Positions 48,899 through 57,107 of a stretch of 64,000 bases of DNA are shown here, one piece after another. The stretch is from the NCBI RefSeq assembly GCF_003148825.1, contig NZ_QGGZ01000004.1, forward strand, positions 1 through 64,000. Direction: 5' to 3'. The position numbers were made by a program, and so were the translations under genes. The first letter of the stretch is position 1, and each line of letters starts with the position of its first letter. The DNA is from Streptomyces sp. CG 926 (lineage in GTDB: Bacteria > Actinomycetota > Actinomycetes > Streptomycetales > Streptomycetaceae). A model generated the notes under the pieces. The model worked only from the letters and a program-made list of their open reading frames with translations. It did not search any database and was not told where the DNA came from.

Positions 48899-49176
48899 CG
48901 GAACCGCACCGGTGGCAGGACGATGTGCTCGCCGGGCCGGGCGGCGCGATGACCGACGAGGTCGGCGTGATCACCGGCCCGTTGACGCTGCGCACGACGG
49001 TGGTGGCCGGGGGCCTGGTCCGGTTCGACGTCCAGTATCAGGACGCCGACGAGTGGTGCGTGCTCACCGGCAGCCCCCGGGCCCACCACGGCGCCCCGGC
49101 CGCCCTGCACGCCGCCGCCCTCGCGGCGGTCCGCGCGGGCGGCGGGGCCGAAGCTCCGGGTGGCCGGGCCGGCTGA
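48895..49176 (+). CDS. small protein coupled to the HNH nuclease gene
   Basis: 93-aa protein of unknown family. It begins with ATG overlapping the stop of the nuclease gene (ATGA). The middle reads as beta strands (GVITGPLTLRTTVVAGGLVRFDVQYQDADEWCVLTGSP) and the end is Ala-rich and helical (HAAALAAVRAGG). No signal peptide, so it stays in the cytoplasm while the nuclease is exported. An immunity protein would be one guess, but a cytoplasmic one fits a secreted nuclease only if the nuclease can act before export. The role is unknown. Confidence 0.75.
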   Translation: MTEPHRWQDDVLAGPGGAMTDEVGVITGPLTLRTTVVAGGLVRFDVQYQDADEWCVLTGSPRAHHGAPAALHAAALAAVRAGGGAEAPGGRAG

Positions 49177-49234
49177 GGCATGGGCGGTGGGGCCGGCCGA
49201 AGCGGCGGGCGACGGGCCGGCCGAGGCGGCGGGC

Positions 49235-50395
49235 TCAGAGCACGGCGATGCCCAGGGGCCGGGTGCCCGCCGCGAGTCGGCGGGTGGCCCCGGCGTCGAG
49301 GTCGACGACCGTGATGCCGTTCCAGTAGCCGTCCCGGGTGAAACCGCCCGAGACGTAGGCGGTCCGGCCGTCCCGGGAGACGGCCACGTCCTCGTGCGGG
49401 CCCTGGAGCGGATGCACCCGCTCGGCGCCGTCCGGGGAACGGACCGTCAGTGAGGGCCCCTTGCCGTCGCCCGGCCGCACGGCGCCCGTGCCGACCACCA
49501 GGAGCCGTCCGTCGGCCGTGACGGCGGCGCCGTGCTGGTGGGTGTCCGCAGTCATCGGTTCGATCCGGGTCCGCCCGGTCCGCGGGTCGACGACCGCCAG
49601 CCGCTCGCCCTCGAAGGGGAGCAGCAGTTGCCCGTCGGAGGGGCGTACGACGGCGTAGTGCGGCTTCAGCCAGGAGGCGAGCCCGCCCTCGGTGCCGTAG
49701 GGGGCCACCTCGATCCGGCGGGGGCGGAGCGAGCCGGTCGCGACGGCGGTGACGTCGAAGGAGTCGTGCCCGGTGACGTAGACCTCGGCGCCGTCCGCCG
49801 ACACGTCCACGTCGAAGGGGCGCCGGCCCACCGGCACGACGCCGGTGATCTCGCCGCCGGCCGTGTCGAGGACCTCCAGGACCCCGGTGGTGCCGGGGAC
49901 GTTGACCCCGACGTAGGCGTGCGCGCCGTCGGGCGACAGCGCGATGCCCATCCCGCCGCCCCGGTACTCGCCGTCGGTCACGGGCCCGGTGTCGGTCCGG
50001 TACGGGATCCGCGCCACCCGTACCCGGGTGCGCGTGTCGACGACGGCCACGCCCTCGGCGGTGGCGACCCACGCCCGGCCGTCCGCGCCCACGGCCAGCC
50101 CGTACGGGGCCCTACCCACGGTGACCGAGGCGACCGTGCCGCGCTCCGGGTCCACGAAGGACACGGTGTCGGCCCCGAAGTCGGCGGTCAGCAGCAGTCC
50201 TTGTGGGGTGGGGGCGGTGTCCGGCAGCGGGGAGGCGGCGGAGGGTGCCGGGGCGGGCGGCGCGGCCGGCGCGTTCCCGGCGCAGCCGCCGAGCAGCAGG
50301 GCCGTGGCCGTCGCCGCGAGAGCGCCGCGGATACCGGTCCCCGTACGGGTACGGGTACCAGGGCCGGTACGAGCGCGCTGCGTGCGGCCGTTCAT
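49235..50395 (-). CDS. YncE-like beta-propeller lipoprotein
   Basis: 386-aa exported protein. Lipobox at TALLLGGC, after a basic start. About seven propeller blades follow with DTVSFVDPERGTVASVTVGRAPYGLAV, RRPFDVDVSADGAEVYVTGHDSF, and similar, as in YVTN-family (YncE/surface antigen) propellers. The blades probably bind a ligand or partner outside the cell. ATG 50395 overlaps the stop of the ankyrin gene that precedes it (ATGA). It converges with the small gene partner of HNH. Confidence 0.9.
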   Translation of the reverse strand: MNGRTQRARTGPGTRTRTGTGIRGALAATATALLLGGCAGNAPAAPPAPAPSAASPLPDTAPTPQGLLLTADFGADTVSFVDPERGTVASVTVGRAPYGLAVGADGRAWVATAEGVAVVDTRTRVRVARIPYRTDTGPVTDGEYRGGGMGIALSPDGAHAYVGVNVPGTTGVLEVLDTAGGEITGVVPVGRRPFDVDVSADGAEVYVTGHDSFDVTAVATGSLRPRRIEVAPYGTEGGLASWLKPHYAVVRPSDGQLLLPFEGERLAVVDPRTGRTRIEPMTADTHQHGAAVTADGRLLVVGTGAVRPGDGKGPSLTVRSPDGAERVHPLQGPHEDVAVSRDGRTAYVSGGFTRDGYWNGITVVDLDAGATRRLAAGTRPLGIAVL

Positions 50396-51015
50396 CGGCC
50401 GGACCCGGCTTCCGCGGCATCGGCCGCCGTCTTCAGGGTCCGCGCCATGCCGTCGAAGCCCCGGCGGGCGGCATGCTCGTACGCGGTCACCCCCTCGCGG
50501 TCGGGCAGCAGCGGATCGGCGCCCGCCGCGAGCAGGACGGTGACGACGTCCTCGTGGCGGGGGCCGCCGTCGCCGAGGATCACCGCCTCCAGCAGGGCCG
50601 TCCAGCCGAGCCGGTTGACGTGGTCGACGGCGATGTCCGTCGCCTCGAGCACGGCGCGCACGTACGCGGTGTGCCCGCGCTCGGCGGCCGGGATGAGGGA
50701 GATCCCGCCGAAGCGGTTGCGCTGCTTCAGGTCGGGTCCGGCGGGCAGCAGCAGCCGCATCATGCGCACGCTGCCGGTGACGCCGGTGACCAGCCAGGGG
50801 CTGTCTTCCCGGGAGTCCGGGACGTTCGGGTCGGCTCCGGCGGCGACCAGCAGTTCGGCCACCGCCACATGGTCGCCGAGCGCGGCGAGCAGGAGCGGCG
50901 TGCGCAGATCCTCGTCGCGGGCCTCCACGGCGGCGCCCGCGGCGAGCGCCGCGCCCACCGCCGCCGCGTCGCCGCGGCGGGCCCCGTCGAGGAGGAGTCG
51001 GTCGTGCGCGTTCAT
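50392..51015 (-). CDS. ankyrin-repeat protein
   Basis: 207-aa cytoplasmic protein made of about five ankyrin repeats, for example RTPLLLAALGDHVAVAELLVAAGADPNV and DVVTVLLAAGADPLLPDREGVTAYEHAARRG. Ankyrins mediate protein-protein contacts. Start ATG 51015 has GAGGGAC upstream. It is the first gene of a two-gene coupled operon with the propeller lipoprotein; the two lie in different compartments, so a direct complex is unlikely. The repeats are of standard 33-residue length; the third lacks the usual TPLH motif. Confidence 0.9.
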   Translation of the reverse strand: MNAHDRLLLDGARRGDAAAVGAALAAGAAVEARDEDLRTPLLLAALGDHVAVAELLVAAGADPNVPDSREDSPWLVTGVTGSVRMMRLLLPAGPDLKQRNRFGGISLIPAAERGHTAYVRAVLEATDIAVDHVNRLGWTALLEAVILGDGGPRHEDVVTVLLAAGADPLLPDREGVTAYEHAARRGFDGMARTLKTAADAAEAGSGR

Positions 51016-51332
51016 GGTGTCCCTCTCGGCTCCGGGGCGGGGAGGGCCGGGTGCGTCCTCCCGCTCCCCCGGTCCATGCTCGCCGGGCCGCCCCCACCGA
51101 AGGGTCCGACCGGTGGCCGGAGCCCGCGAGCGGTCCGGTCGACCCGGGGGTCGACCGATCGGTTGATGCGGGCCGCCCGGCTCACCGTTCACCTCCCGAC
51201 CCAGGATGGTGACAGGGTCTCACGCACACTATTGCTTCTCACCCTATGCAGTTATAGCCTCTAACAATCGATTGAATGCCTACCGCTCGGCCGGCTCGGC
51301 CCTGCCCGACCACGGAACGCAAGGGGAACCCC
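51016..51332. other. intergenic stretch between divergent ankyrin and SRPBCC genes
   Basis: About 315 bases. The left two thirds are GC-rich without a supported gene. The right part (51225-51290) is AT-rich and holds a candidate promoter for the SRPBCC gene. I see no gene in it. Confidence 0.6.
51232..51260 (+). promoter_or_regulatory. candidate housekeeping promoter for the SRPBCC gene
   Basis: TTGCTT and TAGCCT separated by 17 bases match the Streptomyces HrdB-type pattern (TTGACN, TAGNNT). They lie 73 bases before the ATG in an AT-rich island. This is a pattern match only. Confidence 0.45.
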
Positions 51333-51977
51333 ATGCCCGGCACCCACCGCACCGGCATTCGCACCACCCTGGCAACCCTCCCGCTCGTCGTCGGCCTCCT
51401 TGCCGCCAACGCGGCCCCCGCCGGGGCAAGCGTCGCCCCTCACCCCCACACCTCCCTCACCTGCCGCGGGGCCGGCGTCGACCCGAACGCCCGCGTACGA
51501 CACCGGGCCGAGATCGTCATCGACGCACCACTGCGTACGGTCTGGAACCTGCAGACGGACATCGAGCGCTGGCCGTCGTGGCAGGCTCCCGTGACGACCG
51601 CGGAACGCCTCGACGGTGGCCCGCTCCGCCCGGGTTCCGCCTTCCGGTGGACCACCCCCGTACCGCCGAACCCGACTCCGGCCACCAGCCTGGAGATCAC
51701 CTCGACCGTCGAACAGCTCGCGCACCACACCTGCATCCGCTGGACGGGTCCCGCGACGGGCGAGGGCCTGCACATCGACGGCGTCCACGTGTGGACCTTC
51801 ACCAGGACCCGCACCGGCGGCGTCCGGGTGAGCACCGAGGAGACTCACACCGGCCCTCAGGTCGACGCCGATGTCCCCACCGCGACGGCCATCCTCCGCC
51901 AGGGACTCGAAGGTTGGCTGAGCGATCTCAAGGCCACCGCCGAGGCCCGCACCCACCAACCGCACCAACCGCACTGA
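51333..51977 (+). CDS. secreted SRPBCC-family (START/polyketide cyclase-like) protein
   Basis: 214-aa protein. Signal peptide RTTLATLPLVVGLLAANAAPAGA precedes a hydrophobic-pocket domain (HRAEIVIDAPLRTVWNLQTDIERWPSWQAPV is the start of the fold; VWTFTRTRTGGVRVSTEETHTG and the C-terminal helix GLEGWLSDLKATAEA). SRPBCC domains bind lipids, hormones or polyketides. A secreted form is unusual and may carry a small hydrophobic molecule. The start follows AAGGGGA by eight bases. C-terminal HQPHQPH is low-complexity. Confidence 0.9.
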   Translation: MPGTHRTGIRTTLATLPLVVGLLAANAAPAGASVAPHPHTSLTCRGAGVDPNARVRHRAEIVIDAPLRTVWNLQTDIERWPSWQAPVTTAERLDGGPLRPGSAFRWTTPVPPNPTPATSLEITSTVEQLAHHTCIRWTGPATGEGLHIDGVHVWTFTRTRTGGVRVSTEETHTGPQVDADVPTATAILRQGLEGWLSDLKATAEARTHQPHQPH

Positions 51978-52029
51978 CCCGCGGAGCCGATGCCGTCGCC
52001 GTCGCGGTCGCGGGGTCAGGTGGACGAGG

Positions 52030-52758
52030 TCACCGGGGCGGTTCGCACCGCTGGGGAAGCGTCACGGTCCCGGGCCGGTGCTCGAAGGTGTCCATGACCA
52101 GCCACTCGTCCAGCTCGGGGTCGTAGAGGTTCTGGACACCGAACTGCAGCACCTGCCAGAAGGTGCCCCGGTTGTTCTCGTCGACGTAGATGTCGCCCAG
52201 CGCGAGCGGCAGCCGCGGGTGGTTCCCAGGAGGCAGCTCCGGGAAGACCACGCCCACCCTCCAGTGGTTCACGTGCCGGTCCGGGGTGCGCCGCAGGGTC
52301 TCCCGACCGACGAACCGGGCGCCCTCGAACCCCTCGTTCAGCGCTTCCAGGTTGAAGCCGGGGATGCGTGAGCAGGGATGCTCGTCCAGACCGGGCCATT
52401 TGTACGTCAGCGTGTAGAGCGTGTCGTGGTAGATCAGGTTGGTGAACCAGATCGGATACTGCGGGCCCCCCGCGGTCATCTGGCTGTCACCACCGCGCCC
52501 CTCCCAGGTGAACGGCACCGTGATGTCCAGGTCCCGGACGATCCACTTGCCCTTGCCACGGAAGTCGCGGGGAAGCCGGGGCGGAGGGGGAGTCGGAGTC
52601 GGGGAGGCGTTCGGCCCCGCGGCCACGACCCCGAACGGCGGCACGGTCCCCGTCCGGGGCTGGGCGCCGACCGGGGTCCCGGCCGCCGCCAGGACGAGGG
52701 CCACCACTCCGGCGAGAGCAGCCGATGTGGCCTTCCGACGTGCGCCTTTCCAACCCAT
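52030..52758 (-). CDS. secreted hypothetical protein
   Basis: 242-aa protein without a known family. Signal peptide (ATSAALAGVVALVLAAAGTPVGA), then a Pro-rich linker (SPTPTPPPPRLPRD) and a globular region rich in aromatic residues (QYPIWFTNLIYHDTLYTLTYKWPGLDEHPC and VNHWRVGVVFPELPPG) with two cysteines (one near each end) that could pair. Converges with the SRPBCC gene with about 50 bases between. The fold looks all-beta. No catalytic motif recognised. Confidence 0.82.
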   Translation of the reverse strand: MGWKGARRKATSAALAGVVALVLAAAGTPVGAQPRTGTVPPFGVVAAGPNASPTPTPPPPRLPRDFRGKGKWIVRDLDITVPFTWEGRGGDSQMTAGGPQYPIWFTNLIYHDTLYTLTYKWPGLDEHPCSRIPGFNLEALNEGFEGARFVGRETLRRTPDRHVNHWRVGVVFPELPPGNHPRLPLALGDIYVDENNRGTFWQVLQFGVQNLYDPELDEWLVMDTFEHRPGTVTLPQRCEPPR

Positions 52759-53038
52759 GATCTCCCTCGGATGTCGCGTCGGGTGCCGTCACGACGCGGG
52801 GGCCATCACGGCGATGCGGGGACACCCGTCCCCGGAATCACAGATTCCGAAACCGTCGGCTCCTGCGCTCGCGACAGCGGTACCGTCCGGCGGGCAGGCC
52901 TCGCGTGGGCGGGATGTCGGCCACCCGGCGCAAGTGTCGGAGATCCGTCGGCGATCTGCCGGTGGCCGCTGGAACCGTAGGTGTCGAGTGGCCGGCGAAA
53001 CGTCCCGGCCGCATTCACCCACGAGGAGTCCCGCCCCC

Positions 53039-53989
53039 ATGTCGTCCATATCCCCCGCCTCGCCGTGGAACGTCCGTCGGCTGCCGCGCGCCGACGGCCA
53101 CGTCTTCCTGGTCACCGGCGGCAACGCCGGCATCGGGTACTTCGTCGCGGAGCAGTTGTCGGCCACCGGAGCCACCGTCGTACTCGGCAGCCGGGATCCC
53201 GCCAAGGCAGAGGCCGCCTCGGCCTCGATCCGTGCGTGCGTGGCCGGGGCGCGGGTGCGGGCCGTACGGCTCGACCTCGCCGACCTCCGCTCGCTCGAAA
53301 CGGTGGCGGAAGCGCTGCAGGTGGAGCACCTCGACGCGGTGGTCCACAACGCCGGCGTCGCGCTCGACGACCCGCCGCGCAGGGAGACGGAGCACGGTCA
53401 CGAGCTCATGTTCGGCACGAACCACCTCGGCCACTTCGCCTTGACCCGGTGGCTCCTGCCCCTGCTGTCGGCCGCGCCGGCGGCCCGTGTCGTGACCATG
53501 GGCAGCTTCGCGGCGAAGTCCGAGCGGCTCGACCTGGACGACCTGCAGTCCCGCGACGACTACCGTGCCAAGCGCACCTACGGACGCTCCAAGTTGGCGC
53601 AGATGTGCTTCGGCGTCGAACTCGACCGCCTGCTGCGTACCGCCGGCAGCACGGTGGCGAGCGTGGTGGTCCATCCCGGCGGCGCGCTGGACTCCCTCAC
53701 CCCGTCACGGCCACCGCTCCATGTGCGAACGGTCGGGGCTCGGCTGGGCGCGGCCCCGGCGGCTCTCCTCCTGCAGGGCAAGCACGCCGGCGCATGGCCG
53801 GCGGTGCGCGCCGTGCTCGATCCGGCCGTGCGAGGGGACCTGCTGTGGGGACCACGCGTCTTCGGCCTGCGCGGCGAGCCCCGCGGCGAACCGATGTGGG
53901 ATCACCTCGCCGACCGGTCCGTCGCGGCGCGGTTGTGGGAGGCGAGCTGTGACCTGACGGGAGTCGACCCCGGCGCCGCCCTCGGATGA
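53039..53989 (+). CDS. short-chain dehydrogenase/reductase (SDR)
   Basis: 316-aa NAD(P)-dependent oxidoreductase. Cofactor motif VTGGNAGIGYF (T-G-x3-G-x-G type), the DLADLRS segment, VVHNAGVAL (N-A-G), Ser in VTMGSFAA and the catalytic YGRSK. It resembles retinol dehydrogenase/WW-domain oxidoreductase-like SDRs, which act on larger alcohols or ketones. ATG 53039 is chosen since GAGGAG stands about ten bases upstream. It stands alone on the plus strand; substrate unknown. Confidence 0.93.
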   Translation: MSSISPASPWNVRRLPRADGHVFLVTGGNAGIGYFVAEQLSATGATVVLGSRDPAKAEAASASIRACVAGARVRAVRLDLADLRSLETVAEALQVEHLDAVVHNAGVALDDPPRRETEHGHELMFGTNHLGHFALTRWLLPLLSAAPAARVVTMGSFAAKSERLDLDDLQSRDDYRAKRTYGRSKLAQMCFGVELDRLLRTAGSTVASVVVHPGGALDSLTPSRPPLHVRTVGARLGAAPAALLLQGKHAGAWPAVRAVLDPAVRGDLLWGPRVFGLRGEPRGEPMWDHLADRSVAARLWEASCDLTGVDPGAALG

Positions 53990-54118
53990 GTGCCCAGGTC
54001 CGCCCGGCCGTGGCCTCGGAAAACCGGGTTGCCGCGTGGTCGGAAGCTGCGGTGGAATCCCGGAAGCCCACCTGGTGGAAGGCTGGGCCGCCGATACGGG
54101 GAGGGGAGGGATCGTCTC

Positions 54119-55012
54119 GTGGACGTGACGACGGCACTGGACCGTGTGCTCCGCCATGCTCTGGTGGTCCGAGTGGGCTCGGTGGGTGGATTCGGGGTGG
54201 ACGGGGAGATACGGGTGGATCTCGCCGATCCGGCGGAATCGGCGACGCTCAGGACGGCCATGGCCGTGAACGAGCTACCGGGGGGCCACTGCATGTGCGG
54301 TGGTGACGTCCGCTTCGAGTTCTACGACGGGGACGACGGGGACGCCGGGGACGCCGTGCGACTCGCGGTCGTCGTCCTGCACCACGGGGCGGCATTGAGG
54401 TGGGATCAGTGGGAGGGTGACGCCGTCCTCACCGACGGACACCTGCTGCTGGAGTGGCTCGACGGGCACGGAATGCCCGGCCCGCTGCACGAGTTCGAGG
54501 CCGCCCGACAGCAGGCGACGCGGGAAGCCTCAAGGCAGCGCGCGTGGGTGGCCGCGGTACCCGCCGGACTGGAGGGGGCCGTCGACCGGATCCTCGATCT
54601 CTCCTGGAGCGGCCGGACGGCCTCCCCCGAACTGCTCGAGGAACTCACCGATCGGCTACGGCTGACGCTGCCCGACCCGGTGGAACGGGTGTTGGCCCTC
54701 CTCGCCTGGTACGGCTCCGGCAGTGGGCGGTGTTCCGGTCAGCCCCTCCATGAGGACGTGCCCGGTCAGCTGCTGGGCCGGGTGCCGATGGCTGACCTGA
54801 TCGCCGCATTGGCCGACGCCCGGGCCGGCGCCCGGCACGACGACGGGGCCGTGCGGCATCTGGTGGGCCACAGGACTCGACCGCGCCAGAAACGGGACGT
54901 CGCCCGCCTGCCCGACCAGCTGCGTGCCCGCCTGCTGACGCACGCCCGCGGTTCCTGGGACTCCGACAAGCGAGGCCGCGCGGAACGGCGCCTGGCACCC
55001 CCGCGCGCGTGA
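54119..55012 (+). CDS. hypothetical protein (297 aa)
   Basis: I do not recognise the family. It begins with GTG preceded by GGAGGG 11 bases upstream. The first 60 residues are beta-rich with a cysteine pair (HCMCGGDVRFEFYDG) that suggests an internal metal or disulphide. A Gly/Asp loop (DGDDGDAGDAV) follows, then a long helical part to residue about 270 with a basic end KRGRAERRLAPPRA. Cytoplasmic. No partner nearby, although a GNAT gene follows convergently. Confidence 0.8.
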   Translation: MDVTTALDRVLRHALVVRVGSVGGFGVDGEIRVDLADPAESATLRTAMAVNELPGGHCMCGGDVRFEFYDGDDGDAGDAVRLAVVVLHHGAALRWDQWEGDAVLTDGHLLLEWLDGHGMPGPLHEFEAARQQATREASRQRAWVAAVPAGLEGAVDRILDLSWSGRTASPELLEELTDRLRLTLPDPVERVLALLAWYGSGSGRCSGQPLHEDVPGQLLGRVPMADLIAALADARAGARHDDGAVRHLVGHRTRPRQKRDVARLPDQLRARLLTHARGSWDSDKRGRAERRLAPPRA

Positions 55013-55050
55013 GCCTCGCGTGCGCACGCGGCCGGGCCCACCCGTACACC

Positions 55051-55099
55051 GCGACCTCGACCGCAGCCGCGACCGCAACCGCGACCGCGACCGCGACCG
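55051..55099. repeat. hexamer tandem repeat CGCGAC
   Basis: Repeated (A)CCGCGACCGCGAC units, about seven copies with variants, between convergent genes. No function seen. Confidence 0.75.
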
Positions 55100-55105
55100 G
55101 CAGGC

Positions 55106-55639
55106 TCAGGCCTCGTACTCCGTGAGGTCGATGCCGTGGACCTGCAGGAGGTGCCCGTACCGGGGGTCCGTGGTGTCGCGCTCCAGAACCATGCCGAGCT
55201 TGCGGATCACGTTCTCGGAGTCCTCGTTGCCGGCCCGGTTGATCGCGACGACCCGGTCCAGACCTCGGTCCTGGAGGGCGAATTCCAACGTGGCCTGGGC
55301 GGCCTCGGAGGCATAGCCCTGACCCCAGTACTGGCGGCCGAGCCGCCAGGTGATCTCGGCGTGCGGCAGTACCTCGGGCAGGTACTCGGGGATCGAGAGG
55401 CCGACGGCGCCGATCAGCTCCCCGGAGCCCAGGAGCTCGACGGCGAAGATCCCGAAGCCCTCCTCGTCCCACTCCTCCTCCCAGCGCTCGATGTCCTCGG
55501 CGGTACCGTCCAGGTCGAGGGTCTCGCCCTCGCCGATCCAGCGCATCACCTCCGGGTCGGCGTTGATCTCCGAAAGCGGGACGAGGTCGTCGTCGGACCA
55601 GCGGCGGAGGAGAAGTCGGGGGGTACGGATCTCGGTCAT
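55106..55639 (-). CDS. GNAT-family acetyltransferase (RimJ/RimL type)
   Basis: 177-aa acetyltransferase. N-terminal TEIRTPRLLLRRWSDDDLVPL is typical of the RimJ/RimL group; the acetyl-CoA loop is RQYWGQGYASEAAQ followed by NRAGNEDSENVIRKLGM, the substrate helix. Members acetylate N-termini of ribosomal proteins, or antibiotics. ATG 55639 is used in preference to the GTG six bases upstream. The hydrolase gene on the same strand is 125 bases upstream, with a terminator hairpin between. Confidence 0.92.
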   Translation of the reverse strand: MTEIRTPRLLLRRWSDDDLVPLSEINADPEVMRWIGEGETLDLDGTAEDIERWEEEWDEEGFGIFAVELLGSGELIGAVGLSIPEYLPEVLPHAEITWRLGRQYWGQGYASEAAQATLEFALQDRGLDRVVAINRAGNEDSENVIRKLGMVLERDTTDPRYGHLLQVHGIDLTEYEA

Positions 55640-55706
55640 GCCCACATCCTGCCGAAATTCCGCCGACCAGCGGTAATCGGCTGTTGCAGGGCTCTCACGG
55701 GTGCGG

Positions 55707-55739
55707 GGCAGGCACCGGGGGCCGGGCCCGGTGCCTGCC
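55707..55739 (-). terminator. 13-bp hairpin terminator after the secreted hydrolase gene
   Basis: GGCAGGCACCGGG and its exact complement CCCGGTGCCTGCC around a 7-base loop, 26 bases past the hydrolase stop. It separates that gene from the GNAT gene on the same strand. Confidence 0.75.
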
Positions 55740-55764
55740 TCGACCCGGCCCCGGCCGTCGAGGG

Positions 55765-57027
55765 TCAGGGGGTGTGGAAGCGGACCTCCGGCGCGTCGGG
55801 GGACGGGCCGTCCAGCGCGGGCTGCGGGCTGCCCCGTAGGTGCTGGTCGAAGAAGGCGGCGACGTAGCGTCGGGTCAGTTCGACGGAGCGGGCGCCGGGC
55901 AGCGGGGCCTCGTCGTCGGGCAGGCCCAGTTGTTCGGCGATCGCCGGGAAGTCGGTGAAGGTGAAGTGGCCGGAGTCGGCGAAGGTGATCCAGCGCTTCC
56001 AGCCGTCGAGCAGCGGCCAGTCACGGTCCCAGCTCGCGTTGCCGCCGGGGCCGCGCTGCTGTGCGCCGAGCAACATGAAGGGGCGCCCGTCGAGCCCGGC
56101 CGCGGGGACCGGTGTGGAGAAGCCGCCGTCCATGTTGATCCCGGCCCGGATCCTATGGTCGGCAGCCATCGCGGCGGCGGTCGAGGCGCCGCCGATCGAA
56201 TGACCGGCCATCGCGATCCGGCTCTTGTCGATGAGTCCGGCGTGGCGCCAGGCGGGGCTGCGTCCGGTGAGGCGGTCGAGGAGGAAGGAGACGTCACGGG
56301 AGCGGGTGTCGCTCACGGTCCGGTAGCCCTCCTCGCCCTGGACCTTCTCGCAGGCCAGGCATCGCAGTACGCGGCCTCCGGGGAAGGCGGTGCCCACGCT
56401 CTCGTAGGCGTGGTCCACCGCGGCGACGACGTAGCCGCGGGACGCCAGGTCCTCGGCGAGCGCGGTGAGGGTGGCCCGGTGGACGGTGAACCCCGGGGAG
56501 AGCACGATCAGCGGATACCGTCCGGCGACCGGGCGGGCGCCCGTCCGGTCGCCGGTCAGGGTTCCGGTCAGGGTCTCGACCGGGATCACCTGGTCCAGCC
56601 CGCGGTCGACGAGCAGCAGGCGGGCCTCCTCGGAGGTGAGGTAGCGGGTGGTGCGGCCGGTGTCGTGCCGCGCCGGGTAGCGCATGGTGACCATGAGCTC
56701 GCGCGGACCGGAACCGGCCCAGGGGTCCGTGCGGCTACGGTCCACCAGGTGCAGGTCCTCCCGGCCGACCGCGAAGCGGCCGGTGGGGCGCGGGAGTTCC
56801 ACCGTCGTGCGGTGGCTCTCGGGGCCGGCCGCCGAAGGTCCGGCGGCGGCGACGGAGGGGGCCGCGGAGGGGGCCGCGGCGAACGAGGTGCCGGCGGCGG
56901 CGAGCGGGAGCGGCAGGAGGAGGGCGAGAAGAGCCGCGGAGGCCACGGTTCTGCGGCTCGGCACGAGGGTCATGGGCTTCATCGACTTCATTGACGTCAT
57001 CGACTTCATCGACTTCATGAACTTCAC
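55765..57027 (-). CDS. secreted alpha/beta hydrolase (PAF-acetylhydrolase-like)
   Basis: 420-aa exported hydrolase. After a Met-Lys-Ser-rich start comes a signal peptide (RTVASAALLALLLPLPLAAAGTSFA). The catalytic part has the oxyanion strand PLIVLSPGFTVHR, nucleophile AGHSIGGAS, an Asp in NMDGGF and His in DSGHFTFTDFP, as in platelet-activating-factor acetylhydrolase p-II-type enzymes and BD-FAE-like lipases. Two cysteines (CLAC) are close together. The N-terminal start is uncertain: in-frame GTG 57027 and ATGs at nine-base spacing from 57018 down. Substrate could be short-chain esters. Confidence 0.9.
   Translation of the reverse strand: MKFMKSMKSMTSMKSMKPMTLVPSRRTVASAALLALLLPLPLAAAGTSFAAAPSAAPSVAAAGPSAAGPESHRTTVELPRPTGRFAVGREDLHLVDRSRTDPWAGSGPRELMVTMRYPARHDTGRTTRYLTSEEARLLLVDRGLDQVIPVETLTGTLTGDRTGARPVAGRYPLIVLSPGFTVHRATLTALAEDLASRGYVVAAVDHAYESVGTAFPGGRVLRCLACEKVQGEEGYRTVSDTRSRDVSFLLDRLTGRSPAWRHAGLIDKSRIAMAGHSIGGASTAAAMAADHRIRAGINMDGGFSTPVPAAGLDGRPFMLLGAQQRGPGGNASWDRDWPLLDGWKRWITFADSGHFTFTDFPAIAEQLGLPDDEAPLPGARSVELTRRYVAAFFDQHLRGSPQPALDGPSPDAPEVRFHTP
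56972..57024. repeat. 9-base tandem repeat encoding Met-Lys-Ser at the hydrolase N-terminus
   Basis: Five to six copies of ATGAAGTCG with variants (ATGACGTCA, ATGAAGCCC) give an MKSMKSMTSMKSMKP start. Each copy provides a possible ATG, so the true start cannot be told from sequence. Confidence 0.85.
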
Positions 57028-57107
57028 GCTATGCGGCGGATCTTGGCGGATCGTCAGCTACGAGAGCGATCCGCCGTCCGACCCGGGGAGGACGAGGGGG
57101 CTCCCGG

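Noticed and set aside
49177..49234. Direct repeats GGGCCGGCCGAAGCGGCGGG-like between convergent genes, considered as terminator
   Set aside because: They are direct repeats, not an inverted pair, so no hairpin of good strength forms.
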